Below are positions 52,834-61,295 of a DNA stretch of 64,000 bases, piece after piece. The translations under genes were made by a program, and so were the position numbers. Within the stretch, counting starts at the first letter, position 1. Every line of letters starts with the position of its first letter. The notes below the pieces were generated by a model. That model saw only the letters and a program-made list of their open reading frames with translations. It was not told the origin of the DNA and searched no databases. The DNA is from Thermithiobacillus tepidarius DSM 3134 (GTDB taxonomy: Bacteria > Pseudomonadota > Gammaproteobacteria > Acidithiobacillales > Thermithiobacillaceae), in contig NZ_AUIS01000004.1 of the NCBI RefSeq assembly GCF_000423825.1, positions 62,001 to 126,000 of the forward strand, written 5' to 3'.

Positions 52834-53214
52834 TTACGCCTCGTCGCGCAGGGCGTGCAGATAGCGCTGCAGCCGCTGCAGGTCCGCCAGTTCCCCGGAG
52901 AGCAGCAAATCCAGCGCCTTGCGCCCGCCCAGCAGGGGATGGTCGGCGGGCTTCAGCACCCGTGGGTAGAAGGTGTCGCGATAGCGCCCATAGAGCACGC
53001 GCAGTGCTTCGTGGATGTCGGCGAGGATCTCCAGCCGTACCCGGGTCGCCTCGGGAATGTGGGTGACCCGGCCCTGCTTCCAGGCGTTGTAGGTGGCCTC
53101 CGCGTCCACGCCGAGCAGCCGCATGCCCTGGCTGCGGCTCAGATTCCAGCGTGCCGCCAGCTGGAAGAAGGTTCTCAGGGCGGCTTGGCTGCTGGCCTGC
53201 GCTTCGTCGTCCAT
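52834..53214 (-). CDS. DUF2384 (Xre/MbcA/ParS toxin-binding) family protein, orphan
   Basis: A 126-residue protein. An HTH-like N-terminal part (FQLAARWNLSRSQGMRLLGV) is followed by the C-terminal DUF2384 signature HPLLGGRKALDLLLSGELAD. Proteins of this type are antitoxins paired with RES-domain toxins. No RES toxin gene lies on either side; a DUF2934 gene is divergent and phoD is downstream. It could be a solitary regulator or a remnant of a toxin-antitoxin pair. Confidence 0.82.
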   Translation of the reverse strand: MDDEAQASSQAALRTFFQLAARWNLSRSQGMRLLGVDAEATYNAWKQGRVTHIPEATRVRLEILADIHEALRVLYGRYRDTFYPRVLKPADHPLLGGRKALDLLLSGELADLQRLQRYLHALRDEA

Positions 53215-53331
53215 GTTCCCTCGCGGCGGATCGAGCGGTTCCTGTGCTCTGGCGGCTGTCCTTCCGGATTGTCGCAGGTCCCGCCGCGTACCCCGTCCGA
53301 CCAAGGTCTTAATCCGAATGTAACCCAGGCT

Positions 53332-53340
53332 TGCTAATAT
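53332..53340 (+). promoter_or_regulatory. Extended -10 promoter of the DUF2934 gene
   Basis: TGCTAATAT contains an extended -10 (TGN then TAATAT) 80 bases before the DUF2934 start; the -35 is poor, as often with extended -10 promoters. Readthrough would also express hsp20. Confidence 0.4.
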
Positions 53341-53419
53341 GAGCCGCAAACAGCGCGTGGCGACGAACACATGCGTGCCTGTTTTTGGAGTCCCCACCTC
53401 TCAAGTCAGGAGTTTTGTC

Positions 53420-53725
53420 ATGGCCGAACCGAAGAGCACTCCGCCCGCCAAGGCGCCCAGATCCCGCAAGAAGACGGCGGCCTCCCCCGTGGAGCAGGCG
53501 GCTCCGCTGCCGAGCAATGCACCCAATGGCGAGGCGCAGCGGCCTGTCGTCGATCTGGATGCCGTGGTCTCCTCGGAGGAACGCGAGCGCATGATTGCCG
53601 AGGCGGCCTATTTCCGGGCCGAGCAGCGCGGCTTCGCGGGTGATCTGGCGGTGGAGGACTGGCTGGCGGCGGAGTCCCAGGTGGACGAGCTGTTGCGCAG
53701 CAGCGGCAAGTCGCCGCTGCACTGA
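53420..53725 (+). CDS. DUF2934-domain protein
   Basis: A 101-residue protein. The basic, proline- and alanine-rich N-terminus (PKSTPPAKAPRSRKKTAASP) is probably disordered. The C-terminal part ERERMIAEAAYFRAEQRGFA with GDLAVEDWLAAESQVDELL is the DUF2934 motif. AGGAG precedes the ATG. Function is unknown; members are often near stress genes, and hsp20 follows 42 bases later. Confidence 0.82.
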   Translation: MAEPKSTPPAKAPRSRKKTAASPVEQAAPLPSNAPNGEAQRPVVDLDAVVSSEERERMIAEAAYFRAEQRGFAGDLAVEDWLAAESQVDELLRSSGKSPLH

Positions 53726-53767
53726 GGCTTGTCAGGTAACGGCGGCTGCACATCGGGAGACCGAATC

Positions 53768-54259
53768 ATGGCGAAAGAGGACAAGGAAAAGTCGCTGGCC
53801 AAGCGCGGTGCGATGCCGGCGATGATGGATGACATGGAACGGATGATGGAACAGATGTGGGAGCGCATGCCCTGGCGCGGCTGGATGCGCCCGTGGATGC
53901 CCGGCATGCGGGAAACGGCGTCCGGCGGCTTTCGCATGCCCAACGTCGATGTGCTCGACCGGGACAAGGAAATCGTGGTGCGTGCCGAAGTGCCGGGCGT
54001 GGAGAAGGATGACCTGGACGTTTCCATCCACGACAGCTCGCTGACCATCCGCGGCCACAGCCGGCGCGAGGACGAAGAGGAAAAAGGTACCTATTACCGC
54101 CACGAGGTGAGCTACGGCGAATTCCTGCGCACCGTGCAACTGCCCGCCGAGGTGGATGTCGAGCAGGTCAAGGCGAAGTTCAGGAACGGCATCCTTGAAG
54201 TGACCCTGCCCAAAGTGGAAGGGGCCAAGGGCCGTGCCATCGAAATCGAAGAATCATAG
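53768..54259 (+). CDS. Hsp20/alpha-crystallin family small heat-shock protein
   Basis: A 163-residue ATP-independent holdase. The N-terminus is methionine- and tryptophan-rich (MMDDMERMMEQMWERMPWRG). The alpha-crystallin domain runs about 57-150 with MPNVDVLDRDKEIVVRAEVP and GILEVTLPK, and the C-terminal IEI motif (AIEIEES) supports oligomer assembly. GGGAGA precedes the ATG; an upstream in-frame start lacks support. No CIRCE or clear sigma-32 site was noticed. Confidence 0.92.
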   Translation: MAKEDKEKSLAKRGAMPAMMDDMERMMEQMWERMPWRGWMRPWMPGMRETASGGFRMPNVDVLDRDKEIVVRAEVPGVEKDDLDVSIHDSSLTIRGHSRREDEEEKGTYYRHEVSYGEFLRTVQLPAEVDVEQVKAKFRNGILEVTLPKVEGAKGRAIEIEES

Positions 54260-54264
54260 CGACG

Positions 54265-54282
54265 CCGGCTGCGGCCGGTTTT
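54265..54282 (+). terminator. Short terminator-like hairpin after hsp20
   Basis: CCGGC and GCCGG with a TGCG loop are followed by TTTT. The stem is only five base pairs. Confidence 0.5.
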
Positions 54283-54553
54283 CCAGGCTCCTTGGGGGCG
54301 GGTGCGGATGATGCTTGATCCGTGCCCGTTTATTTTTTCGGCAGGGTAGCGCGTTCCGCTGGCTCCGCTTTTCCGCCACGGCGTCCCGCCCGCCGGCAAC
54401 TTTGCCGTTTCTCCCCGCCGCAAGCGTTTTCTGCCGCCGTCCCGGCTGTCTACTCTGCCGAAAGTCGGGCTTTGGGTAACTAAATCCCGCCGTTCCAGTC
54501 AAAAAAGCAAAATGACGCAGCCCAGCCACGGACGGCCGTTTGCGGAGGCGGAG

Positions 54554-56503
54554 ATGCAGCTTGAAGGCAAGGCAAAGCGAATCGGGATCGGCGTCGCCGT
54601 CCTGGCCGCGCTCATCGCGCTCGGGGTGGCGCTGTTCGACTGGAACATGCTGCGCGGCTTCGTGTCCCACCAGGTCAGCGAGCGCACCGGTCGGCCCTTT
54701 GCCATCCGTGGCGATCTGGACGTCAAGCTGTCCATGACGCCCACCATCCGCATGCACGACATCGTCATGGGCAATGCCTCCTGGGGCAGCCGGCCCGACA
54801 TGGCGGACATCGATCTGCTGGAGTTCCGCATCGACCTTTGGCAATTGCTGAAGGGCCATGTGCTCATCCCGGAGCTGAGCCTGACCCGGCCGGACATCCT
54901 GCTGGAAAAAGGCCCCAGCGGCCAGCGCAACTGGGATCTCGGCAAGCCCGGCGCCAAGGGCGGCGAGCCGCCGCGCATCGGTCAGCTGAACATCCGCGAC
55001 GGCGTGCTCGCCTATCGCGACCCTGCCCTCGACGCCAGCATCCGCCTGAACATCTCCACCGTGCCGCCGCCGGCGGCCGGCGGCGAGGCGGCCATCATCG
55101 TCAGCGGGGACGGGCGCTTCAAGGACGAGCCCTTTTCCCTGACCGGGCGGGGCGGCTCCCTGCTGTCCCTGCGCCGGCCCAACGATCCCTATCCGCTGGA
55201 GGTCAAGGCACGCATCGGCGGCAGCCGGGCGGAGGCGCGCGGCACCCTCACCGACCCCATCCGCTTGCGTGGCATCAACCTCAATCTGGCCCTGCGCGGC
55301 GAGGATCTGGCGAAGCTGTATCCGATCATCGGCACGCCCATCCCCAGCACGCCGCCGTATACCCTGGTGGGCCATCTGGACCGCCAGGGGCAGGTGTGGC
55401 GCTTCAATGATTTCCGCGGCACGGTGGGCGACAGCGACCTGTCCGGCGACTTCTCGGTGGACAATGGCGGCGACAAACCCTTCATGCGCGGCAATCTGGT
55501 ATCCGAGAACCTGGATTACGACGATCTGGCCGGCTTCATCGGCGGCCATCCCAAGACCGGTCCGGGCGAAACGGCCTCGCCCGAGCAGAAGCAGGAGGCG
55601 GCCCGCGATGCGCGCCGCGGACGCATCTTTCCCGACAAGCCCTTCAATCTGACCCGGCTGCGCGCGGCGGACGCGGACGTGAAGTTCCGCGGCAAGCATA
55701 TCAAGACCGCCAAGCTGCCCCTGGACGACATCAGTGCGAACCTGATCCTGAAAGACGGCAGGCTCACCCTCAAGCCGCTGAACTTCGGCGTGGCCGGCGG
55801 CAACGTGGTGTCCACCATTTCTCTCGACGCCCGCAAGCCGGTCATCGCCACCAATGTCGATGCGACCGTACGCGGCATCCACCTGCGTCGGCTCTTTCCC
55901 ACGTTCAATCTCAGCAAGACCAGCGTGGGACAGTTCGGCGGACGGGCGAAATTCGTCACCACCGGCAACTCCTTCGCCGATATGGCGGCGGCGGCCGACG
56001 GCAACATCGGTCTGGCCATGAACGGGGGGGCGACCAGCGAGCTGTTGCTGGCTTTGGCCCAGATCCATGGCGACCAGGCCTTGATGTACCTGCTCGGGGG
56101 CGACGAGAAGGCGCGCATCCGCTGCGCGGTGGCGGATTTCAAGGTGAAAGACGGCGTCATGCGCACCGACACCTTCCTGATCGACACCACCGCCACCAAC
56201 GTGGTCGGGCAGGGCACTGTGGATTTGCGCAGGGAGCACCTGAATCTGACGCTGCGCACCCAGCCGAAGCAGGTGAGCTTCGTCAGCGCCCGCGCGCCCC
56301 TATACATCAAGGGGCCTTTCCGCAAGCCGGATGTCGGCGTGGACAAGACCGCCATCGCCGCCCGCGGCGCGGCGGCCATCGCTCTCGGCGCGCTCTTGAG
56401 TCCCATCGCGGCGCTGGTGCCGCTGGTCGACACTCCCGAAGGCAAGAACCACGATTGCGCGGCGCTGCTCGACCACGTGCGGCAACCGGCCGGGAAAGAG
56501 TAG
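54554..56503 (+). CDS. AsmA-family protein
   Basis: A 649-residue protein with one N-terminal helix (about residues 8-28, KRIGIGVAVLAALIALGVAL) and a large periplasmic part. FAIRGDLDVKLSMTPTIRMH and GNASWGSRPDMADIDLLEFR are typical AsmA N-terminal blocks; the C-terminal AsmA_2-type region has TVDLRREHLNLTLRTQPKQV and IKGPFRKPDVGVDK. The GGAGG at 54544 favours ATG 54554 over an in-frame ATG at 54512. AsmA-like proteins are thought to bridge the periplasm and move phospholipid to the outer membrane. Confidence 0.88.
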   Translation: MQLEGKAKRIGIGVAVLAALIALGVALFDWNMLRGFVSHQVSERTGRPFAIRGDLDVKLSMTPTIRMHDIVMGNASWGSRPDMADIDLLEFRIDLWQLLKGHVLIPELSLTRPDILLEKGPSGQRNWDLGKPGAKGGEPPRIGQLNIRDGVLAYRDPALDASIRLNISTVPPPAAGGEAAIIVSGDGRFKDEPFSLTGRGGSLLSLRRPNDPYPLEVKARIGGSRAEARGTLTDPIRLRGINLNLALRGEDLAKLYPIIGTPIPSTPPYTLVGHLDRQGQVWRFNDFRGTVGDSDLSGDFSVDNGGDKPFMRGNLVSENLDYDDLAGFIGGHPKTGPGETASPEQKQEAARDARRGRIFPDKPFNLTRLRAADADVKFRGKHIKTAKLPLDDISANLILKDGRLTLKPLNFGVAGGNVVSTISLDARKPVIATNVDATVRGIHLRRLFPTFNLSKTSVGQFGGRAKFVTTGNSFADMAAAADGNIGLAMNGGATSELLLALAQIHGDQALMYLLGGDEKARIRCAVADFKVKDGVMRTDTFLIDTTATNVVGQGTVDLRREHLNLTLRTQPKQVSFVSARAPLYIKGPFRKPDVGVDKTAIAARGAAAIALGALLSPIAALVPLVDTPEGKNHDCAALLDHVRQPAGKE

Positions 56504-56510
56504 CGTAGCC

Positions 56511-56650
56511 TCGATCGCGGGCAAGCCCGTTCCCACAGGCCAGTGCAAAGGTGTAGGATGAACTGCCGGTATTGCAGCACCCACCCGATGCACCACAGGC
56601 CAGTGCAAAGGTCGGGCTCGGGTTGTAGGAGCGAGCTTGCTCGCGATCGA
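56511..56650. repeat. Inverted REP pair (REPIN-like element)
   Basis: Two REP-type palindromic units face each other: 56511-56540 (minus-strand core GTGGGAACGGGCTTGCCCGC) and 56622-56650 (core GTAGGAGCGAGCTTGCTCGC). Their sequences match the class of REP elements known from Pseudomonas and relatives. They lie between asmA and the riboswitch. REPs are mobilised by RAYT transposases; none is in this window. Confidence 0.75.
56533..56612 (+). repeat. 20-bp direct repeat, 60-bp period
   Basis: CCACAGGCCAGTGCAAAGGT occurs exactly at 56533-56552 and 56593-56612, partly overlapping the first REP unit. It may be spacer sequence of the REP element or the trace of a tandem duplication. Confidence 0.85.
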
Positions 56651-56738
56651 TGCGGTCTTGCCGCGTTCTTCCCGCCCGCATACGAGCGTTCGCGGCTGGA
56701 GACGCGTCCTGGTCGCCGGGATGCGAACACCTTCGCTC

Positions 56739-56768
56739 TGGACCTGGACAATCCCGCTGCTTTAAACT
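56739..56768 (+). promoter_or_regulatory. Possible promoter of the c-di-GMP riboswitch and chemosensory operon
   Basis: TGGACC (56739-56744), an 18-base spacer and TAAACT (56763-56768) would start transcription near 56775, just before the aptamer. Each box matches only four of six consensus bases. A sigma-28-like pattern overlaps (TAAA at 56763, CTGATAA at 56782) but would start inside the aptamer, so I do not favour it. Confidence 0.35.
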
Positions 56769-56783
56769 AAATGAGAATACACT

Positions 56784-56866
56784 GATAAAGGCAAACCCAT
56801 CGAAAGGTGGGGACGCAAAGCTTCCGGTCTACGGGACGCAGTCCTAGGATAGCGGGGTCGCCAGAT
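56784..56866 (+). ncRNA. Cyclic-di-GMP-I (GEMM-I) riboswitch aptamer
   Basis: All hallmarks are present. A GGC/GCC outer stem closes the element (56790-56792 with 56860-56862). A hairpin is capped by a GAAA tetraloop closed by C-G (56796-56811). The invariant joining segment GACGCAAAGC is at 56812-56821. The second hairpin has the tetraloop-receptor-like TCTA...CCTAGGATAGC, and the 3' side reads GCGGGGTCGCC. The class binds cyclic di-GMP through a guanine and a cytosine at the helix junction. It lies about 220 bases upstream of the first methyl-accepting chemotaxis gene, in the operon leader. Confidence 0.93.
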
Positions 56867-56976
56867 GTCACGCTTGGTCTCATCTGTCCTCCCCGTCTTT
56901 CCTCCCGGCCCTTTGCGGCCACCCCCATGAGTTTTGCCCGGATCTTGCGCCGTCGGCGGCATATCGTGTCATTGCC

Positions 56977-57020
56977 GCGTGGCAGCGGACGGCCGGACGC
57001 CTGCGCGCCACGCTGTTCTC
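56977..57020 (+). other. Candidate expression-platform hairpin of the riboswitch
   Basis: GCGTGGC (56977-56983) and GCCACGC (57007-57013) can pair across a GC-rich loop, followed by TGTTCTC. It could act as a weak terminator or as part of a switch between the aptamer and the start codon. The following 57040-57075 is very AT-rich (TTTAAAAATATATTTAAAAG) and keeps the ribosome site unstructured. Confidence 0.3.
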
Positions 57021-57087
57021 ACGTCTTCGGCTGCGCATGGTTATCAGAATTTAAAAATATATTTAAAAGACGATGTTTGGAGGAAGC

Positions 57088-58299
57088 ATGAACGAGCTGA
57101 CACCGGGCTTGGCCAATTCGTCCGCCCTGTGGCTGGCCCCCCTGGCCGTTGCCGTGCCAGGCAGCGCGATGTTGCTGGCCGCCGCCGGCTTTGGGCTGCA
57201 GCAGCTGCTCATGGGCGCGGCCCTGCTGATCCTGGGCGTTGGCGCGGCCTGGTGGGCGCTGGCCCGGCATCGGGCCGCGTTGCGCACTGCCATGTCGCGG
57301 ACGCGTGCCGCCCTGGAGCAAGCCCAGGCGACGACGGCTGTCGAGTGCCAAGTGGCGGGCCTGGAGGAGGGCTGCAATGCGGCTCTGCCCATCTGGTGCC
57401 GCCAGATCGACACCGCCCGGGTGCAGACGGAGGACGCCATCATGGCGCTGATGGGGCGCTTCGCCGGCATCATCGACAAGCTGGAGGCGTCGGTGGCGGC
57501 CTCGCAGCAGGCGGCGGGCGGCATCGGCGGACAGGGAGGCGCCAGCGCCGCCTTCAGCGAGAGCGAGATCGAGCTCGCCGCCATCGTCGATGCCCTGAAG
57601 CTGGCGGTGGAAGTGAAGAACAGCATGCTGGCCGAGACCCACAAGCTGGCCGGCCTGGTGGGCGAGCTCCAAGGCATGGCGGTGGAGGTGGGCGAGATCG
57701 CCGGGCAGACCAATCTCCTGGCGCTCAATGCCGCCATCGAGGCGGCGCGCGCCGGCGAGTACGGGCGCGGCTTCGCCGTGGTTTCGGACGAGGTGCGCAA
57801 GCTGTCCACCCTGTCCGCCGAAACCGGCAAGCGCATCAGCGAGAAGGTGGCGGTCATCGGCGCGGCCATGCATGCCGCCGTGCAGGCCGCCGACGATCAT
57901 TCCGCCCGGCACGAGCAGGCGGTGCTGGACTCCGAGGCCGCCATTCAGCGCATCCTCGCCCGGTTCCAGGAAGTCACCGCCGGCCTGTCGGCGTCGGCCG
58001 ACCTCATGCAGCGGGAGAGCGCGGGCATCCGCGACGAGATTTCCGACGTGCTGGTCTCGCTGCAGTTTCAGGATCGCATCAGCCAGATCCTGACCCACGT
58101 GCGCAACAGCATGGACGATTTGCACGAACGCCTGCAGGAAGCGGCCCGGGCGCGCGCCGGCGGCCGCGCCCCGGTGCCGATCGACGTGGGCGCCTGGCTG
58201 CGGGAGATGGAGGCGGGCTACGCCATGATCGAGCAGCGCATGAACCATCGCGGCCAGCAGGCCCAGGCCGCGTCCGACTCGGACATCACCTTTTTCTAG
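57088..58299 (+). CDS. Methyl-accepting chemotaxis-type protein without periplasmic sensor domain
   Basis: A 403-residue protein. Two closely spaced membrane helices (about 16-36 and 40-62) leave almost no periplasmic loop, and there is no HAMP domain of usual form. The signalling tip reads [20 protein letters not shown] followed by [18 protein letters not shown], the CheA/CheW contact hairpin. The C-terminal helix includes [20 protein letters not shown], seen in receptors of alternative chemosensory systems. GGAGGA sets the start at 57088. Lacking an external sensor it probably responds to cytoplasmic or membrane signals. The final residues DITFF do not form the aromatic CheR-docking pentapeptide. 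Confidence 0.88.
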   Translation: MNELTPGLANSSALWLAPLAVAVPGSAMLLAAAGFGLQQLLMGAALLILGVGAAWWALARHRAALRTAMSRTRAALEQAQATTAVECQVAGLEEGCNAALPIWCRQIDTARVQTEDAIMALMGRFAGIIDKLEASVAASQQAAGGIGGQGGASAAFSESEIELAAIVDALKLAVEVKNSMLAETHKLAGLVGELQGMAVEVGEIAGQTNLLALNAAIEAARAGEYGRGFAVVSDEVRKLSTLSAETGKRISEKVAVIGAAMHAAVQAADDHSARHEQAVLDSEAAIQRILARFQEVTAGLSASADLMQRESAGIRDEISDVLVSLQFQDRISQILTHVRNSMDDLHERLQEAARARAGGRAPVPIDVGAWLREMEAGYAMIEQRMNHRGQQAQAASDSDITFF

Positions 58300-58319
58300 A
58301 ACGACACAGGGAGGAATAC

Positions 58320-58688
58320 ATGGCCAAAACCGTCATGATCGTGGACGACTCCGCGTCCATTCGCCAAGTGGTCGGCATCGCCCTCAAGGGTGCCGGCTAC
58401 GATGTGATCGAGGCCGCCGACGGCAAGGATGCGCTCGGCAAGCTCAACGGCCAGAAGGTGCATCTCATCATCAGCGACGTGAACATGCCCAACATGGACG
58501 GCATCAGCTTCGTCAAGGAAGTCAAGCAGTTGCCGAGCTACAAGTTCACGCCCGTGATCATGCTGACCACCGAGTCCCAGGAGAGCAAGAAGCAGGAGGG
58601 CCAGGCGGCCGGAGCCAAGGCCTGGGTGGTCAAGCCTTTCCAGCCTGCGCAGATGCTGGCCGCCGTCTCCAAGCTGATCATGCCCTGA
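58320..58688 (+). CDS. CheY-like response regulator
   Basis: A 122-residue single receiver domain. Asp9/Asp10 form the metal pocket, Asp53 (IISDVNMPNMDG) is the phosphorylation site, Thr83-Thr84 and Lys105 (VVKPF) complete the active site. AGGGAGGA precedes the ATG at 58320. It is placed between a receptor and the STAS/CheA genes, so it is the phosphoacceptor of the CheA in this operon. It may act on flagella, pili or another output; no motor gene is visible. Confidence 0.93.
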   Translation: MAKTVMIVDDSASIRQVVGIALKGAGYDVIEAADGKDALGKLNGQKVHLIISDVNMPNMDGISFVKEVKQLPSYKFTPVIMLTTESQESKKQEGQAAGAKAWVVKPFQPAQMLAAVSKLIMP

Positions 58689-58707
58689 ATCGGGCCGGGG
58701 GTGTGCG

Positions 58708-59031
58708 GTGGCGGTGAGCATCGACAAGGAAAACGACATCTGCCGGCTGGGCATCGACGGCGAGATGAGCATCTACACGGCGGCGGCGCTGAAGGACGCG
58801 CTGCTGCAGCCGCTCGCGGACTGCGCCGAGTTGGAGGTCAGTCTGGCCGGGGTGAGCGAGCTGGACGGCGCTGGCCTGCAACTCTTGCTGCTGCTCAAGC
58901 GGGAGGCCGCCCGGCGGGACAAGGCCCTGCGGCTGGTGGCCCACAGTCCAGCCACCCTGGAGGTGCTGGAGCTCTGCAACCTGGCCGCCTATTTCGGCGA
59001 TCCCCTCGTCATCCCGGCACAACAAGCATAA
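58708..59031 (+). CDS. STAS-domain protein in chemosensory operon
   Basis: A 107-residue single STAS domain, related to anti-anti-sigma factors. In SpoIIAA the DSSGL loop contains the serine phosphorylated by an anti-sigma kinase; here the loop reads ELDGAGLQLL, so that serine is missing. GTG 58708 is the likely start (no in-frame ATG nearby). STAS proteins occur in several chemosensory operons where their partner is unknown. No anti-sigma factor gene is seen. Confidence 0.85.
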   Translation: MAVSIDKENDICRLGIDGEMSIYTAAALKDALLQPLADCAELEVSLAGVSELDGAGLQLLLLLKREAARRDKALRLVAHSPATLEVLELCNLAAYFGDPLVIPAQQA

Positions 59032-59064
59032 GACGGAAATCGCGCATTTCCGGGAGGAAGCAGC

Positions 59065-61266
59065 GTGGACCTGGCACAGGCCCAAGAAACCTTTATCGTC
59101 GAAAGCAGCGAACTGCTCCAGGAAATGGAGAATGCGCTGCTGCATCTGGAGACCCGGCCCGACGACCTGGAAGCCGTGCACGCCCTCTTTCGGGCGGCGC
59201 ACACCATCAAGGGCTCGGCCGGGCTCTTCGGCTTTGACCAAGTGGTGGCCTTCACCCATGTGGTCGAGAGCGTGCTGGAGCAGCTGCGCGACGGCTTGAT
59301 CACTTTGAACGCCGATTTGAGCGCCGTGCTGCTGGCCTGCCGCGACCATGCCGGCGCCCTGATCGATCAGGCCGTGGCCGGCAGCGGGCCGGATGACGAC
59401 ATGCACGCGCATGGAGAGGCCCTGCTCGCCCGGCTGCGGACCCACGCCCAAGGACCGGCGGCGGGCGCCGGCACGCCGCCGGCCCCGGTGACCCCTGCGC
59501 CGGTGGAAGTCGTCGGCCGGACCGTGGCGACGGACAACTGGCACATCTCCCTGCGTTTCGGCCGCGACGTGCTGCGCAACGGCATGGATCCGCTGTCCTT
59601 CATCCGCTATCTCGCCACCCTGGGCGAGATCGTCAACCTCACCACCTTGCCAGATGCCCTGCCGCCGGCCGCCGACATGGACCCGGAGTCCTGCTATCTC
59701 GGCTTCGAGATCGATTTCCACAGCGCTGCGGACAAGGACAGCATCGAGCGCGTCTTCGAGTTCGTGCAGGACGACTGCCAGATCCGCATCCTGCCGCCGC
59801 ATAGCCGCATCGACGAGTATCTGGCCCTGATCGAGGAGTTGCCGGAGGACAAGCTGCTGCTCGGCGAGATCCTCATCCAGGGCGGCGCCCTGACCGCCCG
59901 CGAGCTGGAGGAGGCGCTGGCGGCGCAACGGGCGGGCGCCGGGGCTGCGACGGAAGCCGCGCCCCAGGCCCGGCTCGGCGAGATCCTGGTGGAAGAGGGG
60001 GTGGTGCATCCGCCGGTGGTCGAGGCGGCGCTGGAAAAGCAGAAGCAGACGCGCGAGCACAAGGCCCAGGAGAGCAAGTTCATCCGCGTGCAGGCCGACA
60101 AGCTGGATCAGCTCATCGACCTCATCGGAGAACTGGTCATCGCCGGCGCCGGCACCAGCCTCATCGCCAGCCGCGCCGGCCATGCGGAGATGCAGGAGGC
60201 GGCCTCGCTCATGGCGCGCCTGGTGGAGCACATCCGCGAGCACGCCCTGCGGCTGCGCATGGTGCAGATCGGCGAAACTTTCAACCGCTTCCAGCGCGTG
60301 GTGCGCGAGGTCAGCCGCGAGCTGGGCAAGGACATCGAGCTCGTCATCAGCGGCGGCGATACCGAGCTCGACAAGTCGGTGATCGAGAAGATCGGCGATC
60401 CGCTCATGCATCTGGTGCGCAACGCCATGGACCATGGCATCGAGCCGGCCGAGCTGCGCCTGGCGCGCGGCAAGCCGGCGCGTGGCCGGCTGCGGCTCAA
60501 CGCCTACCATGAATCCAGCAGCATCGTCATCGAAGTGGCCGACGACGGCGGCGGGTTGAGCCGCGAGCGCATCCTGAAAAAAGCCCTGGACAAGGGGCTG
60601 ATCGAGCCCGGCCAGACGCTCGCCGACGCCGAGGTGTACAAGCTCGTCTTCGAGCCCGGCTTTTCCACGGCGGAGCAGGTTACCAACCTGTCCGGCCGCG
60701 GCGTGGGCATGGACGTGGTCAAGCGCAACATCGAGGCGTTGCGCGGCAGCATCGAGGTGGACACCCGCGAAGGGGAGGGCACCACCTTCCGCATCCGCCT
60801 GCCGCTGACCCTGGCCATCATCGACGGCTTCCTGGTGGGCGTGGGTCGGGCGTCGTACGTGCTGCCCCTGGATGCCGTGGTGGAGTGCATCGAGCTGTCG
60901 GAAACGGAGCGTCAGGCCGCCCGGGGCCGCGACTACATCAGCCTGCGCGGCGAGGTGCTGCCTTTCCTGCGCCTGCGGGATCTCTTCGCTCTCGAAGCCG
61001 GCTCCACCCGCCGCGAGAGCATCGTCGTGGTCGAATACGCCGGCCGCAAGGCCGGGCTGGTGGTGGACGAGCTGCTGGGCGAGTTCCAGACCGTGATCAA
61101 GCCGCTGGGCAAGGTCTTCCAGCACCTGCGCGGCATCAGCGGTTCGACCATCCTCGGCAGCGGCGAGGTGGCGCTCATCCTTGACGTGCCCAACATCATC
61201 CAGCGCGCGGTGACGGCGCAGGCGCAGGCGCAGCGCAGCGCCGCCGGCCGCGGCCTGCTGCATTAA
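59065..61266 (+). CDS. cheA: Chemotaxis histidine kinase CheA with two MshEN-like motifs
   Basis: A 733-residue kinase. The Hpt domain is at 1-105 with phospho-acceptor His46 ([11 protein letters not shown]). An unusual middle region (about 150-330) has a small domain and then two 24-residue repeats: [20 protein letters not shown]... ending at Gln288, and [20 protein letters not shown]... ending at Gln326. These match the MshEN pattern (RLG..L...G......L..AL..Q) found at the N-terminus of PilB/MshE-type ATPases. The P3 dimerisation helices (335-400), the ATPase domain with N box [11 protein letters not shown] and G boxes ADDGGG and GRGVGMD, and the CheW-like domain (577-733) follow. Start is GTG 59065 with GGGAGGAAG. 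E. coli CheA has a CheY-binding P2 in this middle position. Confidence 0.94.
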   Translation: MDLAQAQETFIVESSELLQEMENALLHLETRPDDLEAVHALFRAAHTIKGSAGLFGFDQVVAFTHVVESVLEQLRDGLITLNADLSAVLLACRDHAGALIDQAVAGSGPDDDMHAHGEALLARLRTHAQGPAAGAGTPPAPVTPAPVEVVGRTVATDNWHISLRFGRDVLRNGMDPLSFIRYLATLGEIVNLTTLPDALPPAADMDPESCYLGFEIDFHSAADKDSIERVFEFVQDDCQIRILPPHSRIDEYLALIEELPEDKLLLGEILIQGGALTARELEEALAAQRAGAGAATEAAPQARLGEILVEEGVVHPPVVEAALEKQKQTREHKAQESKFIRVQADKLDQLIDLIGELVIAGAGTSLIASRAGHAEMQEAASLMARLVEHIREHALRLRMVQIGETFNRFQRVVREVSRELGKDIELVISGGDTELDKSVIEKIGDPLMHLVRNAMDHGIEPAELRLARGKPARGRLRLNAYHESSSIVIEVADDGGGLSRERILKKALDKGLIEPGQTLADAEVYKLVFEPGFSTAEQVTNLSGRGVGMDVVKRNIEALRGSIEVDTREGEGTTFRIRLPLTLAIIDGFLVGVGRASYVLPLDAVVECIELSETERQAARGRDYISLRGEVLPFLRLRDLFALEAGSTRRESIVVVEYAGRKAGLVVDELLGEFQTVIKPLGKVFQHLRGISGSTILGSGEVALILDVPNIIQRAVTAQAQAQRSAAGRGLLH

Positions 61267-61295
61267 CGAATACCAAATTGTGGGAGGAAAGCGAA

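Noticed and set aside
53768-54259. Toxin-antitoxin pair made of the DUF2384 gene and neighbours
   Set aside because: The neighbours are DUF2934 and Hsp20, neither of which resembles a RES toxin.
56533-56612. CRISPR array
   Set aside because: There are only two repeat copies, with a 40-base spacer that overlaps REP sequence, and no cas genes in the window.
56763-56788. Sigma-28 (FliA) promoter-like pattern, TAAA then CTGATAA
   Set aside because: Spacing is one base short, and the start would fall inside the c-di-GMP aptamer, removing its 5' part.
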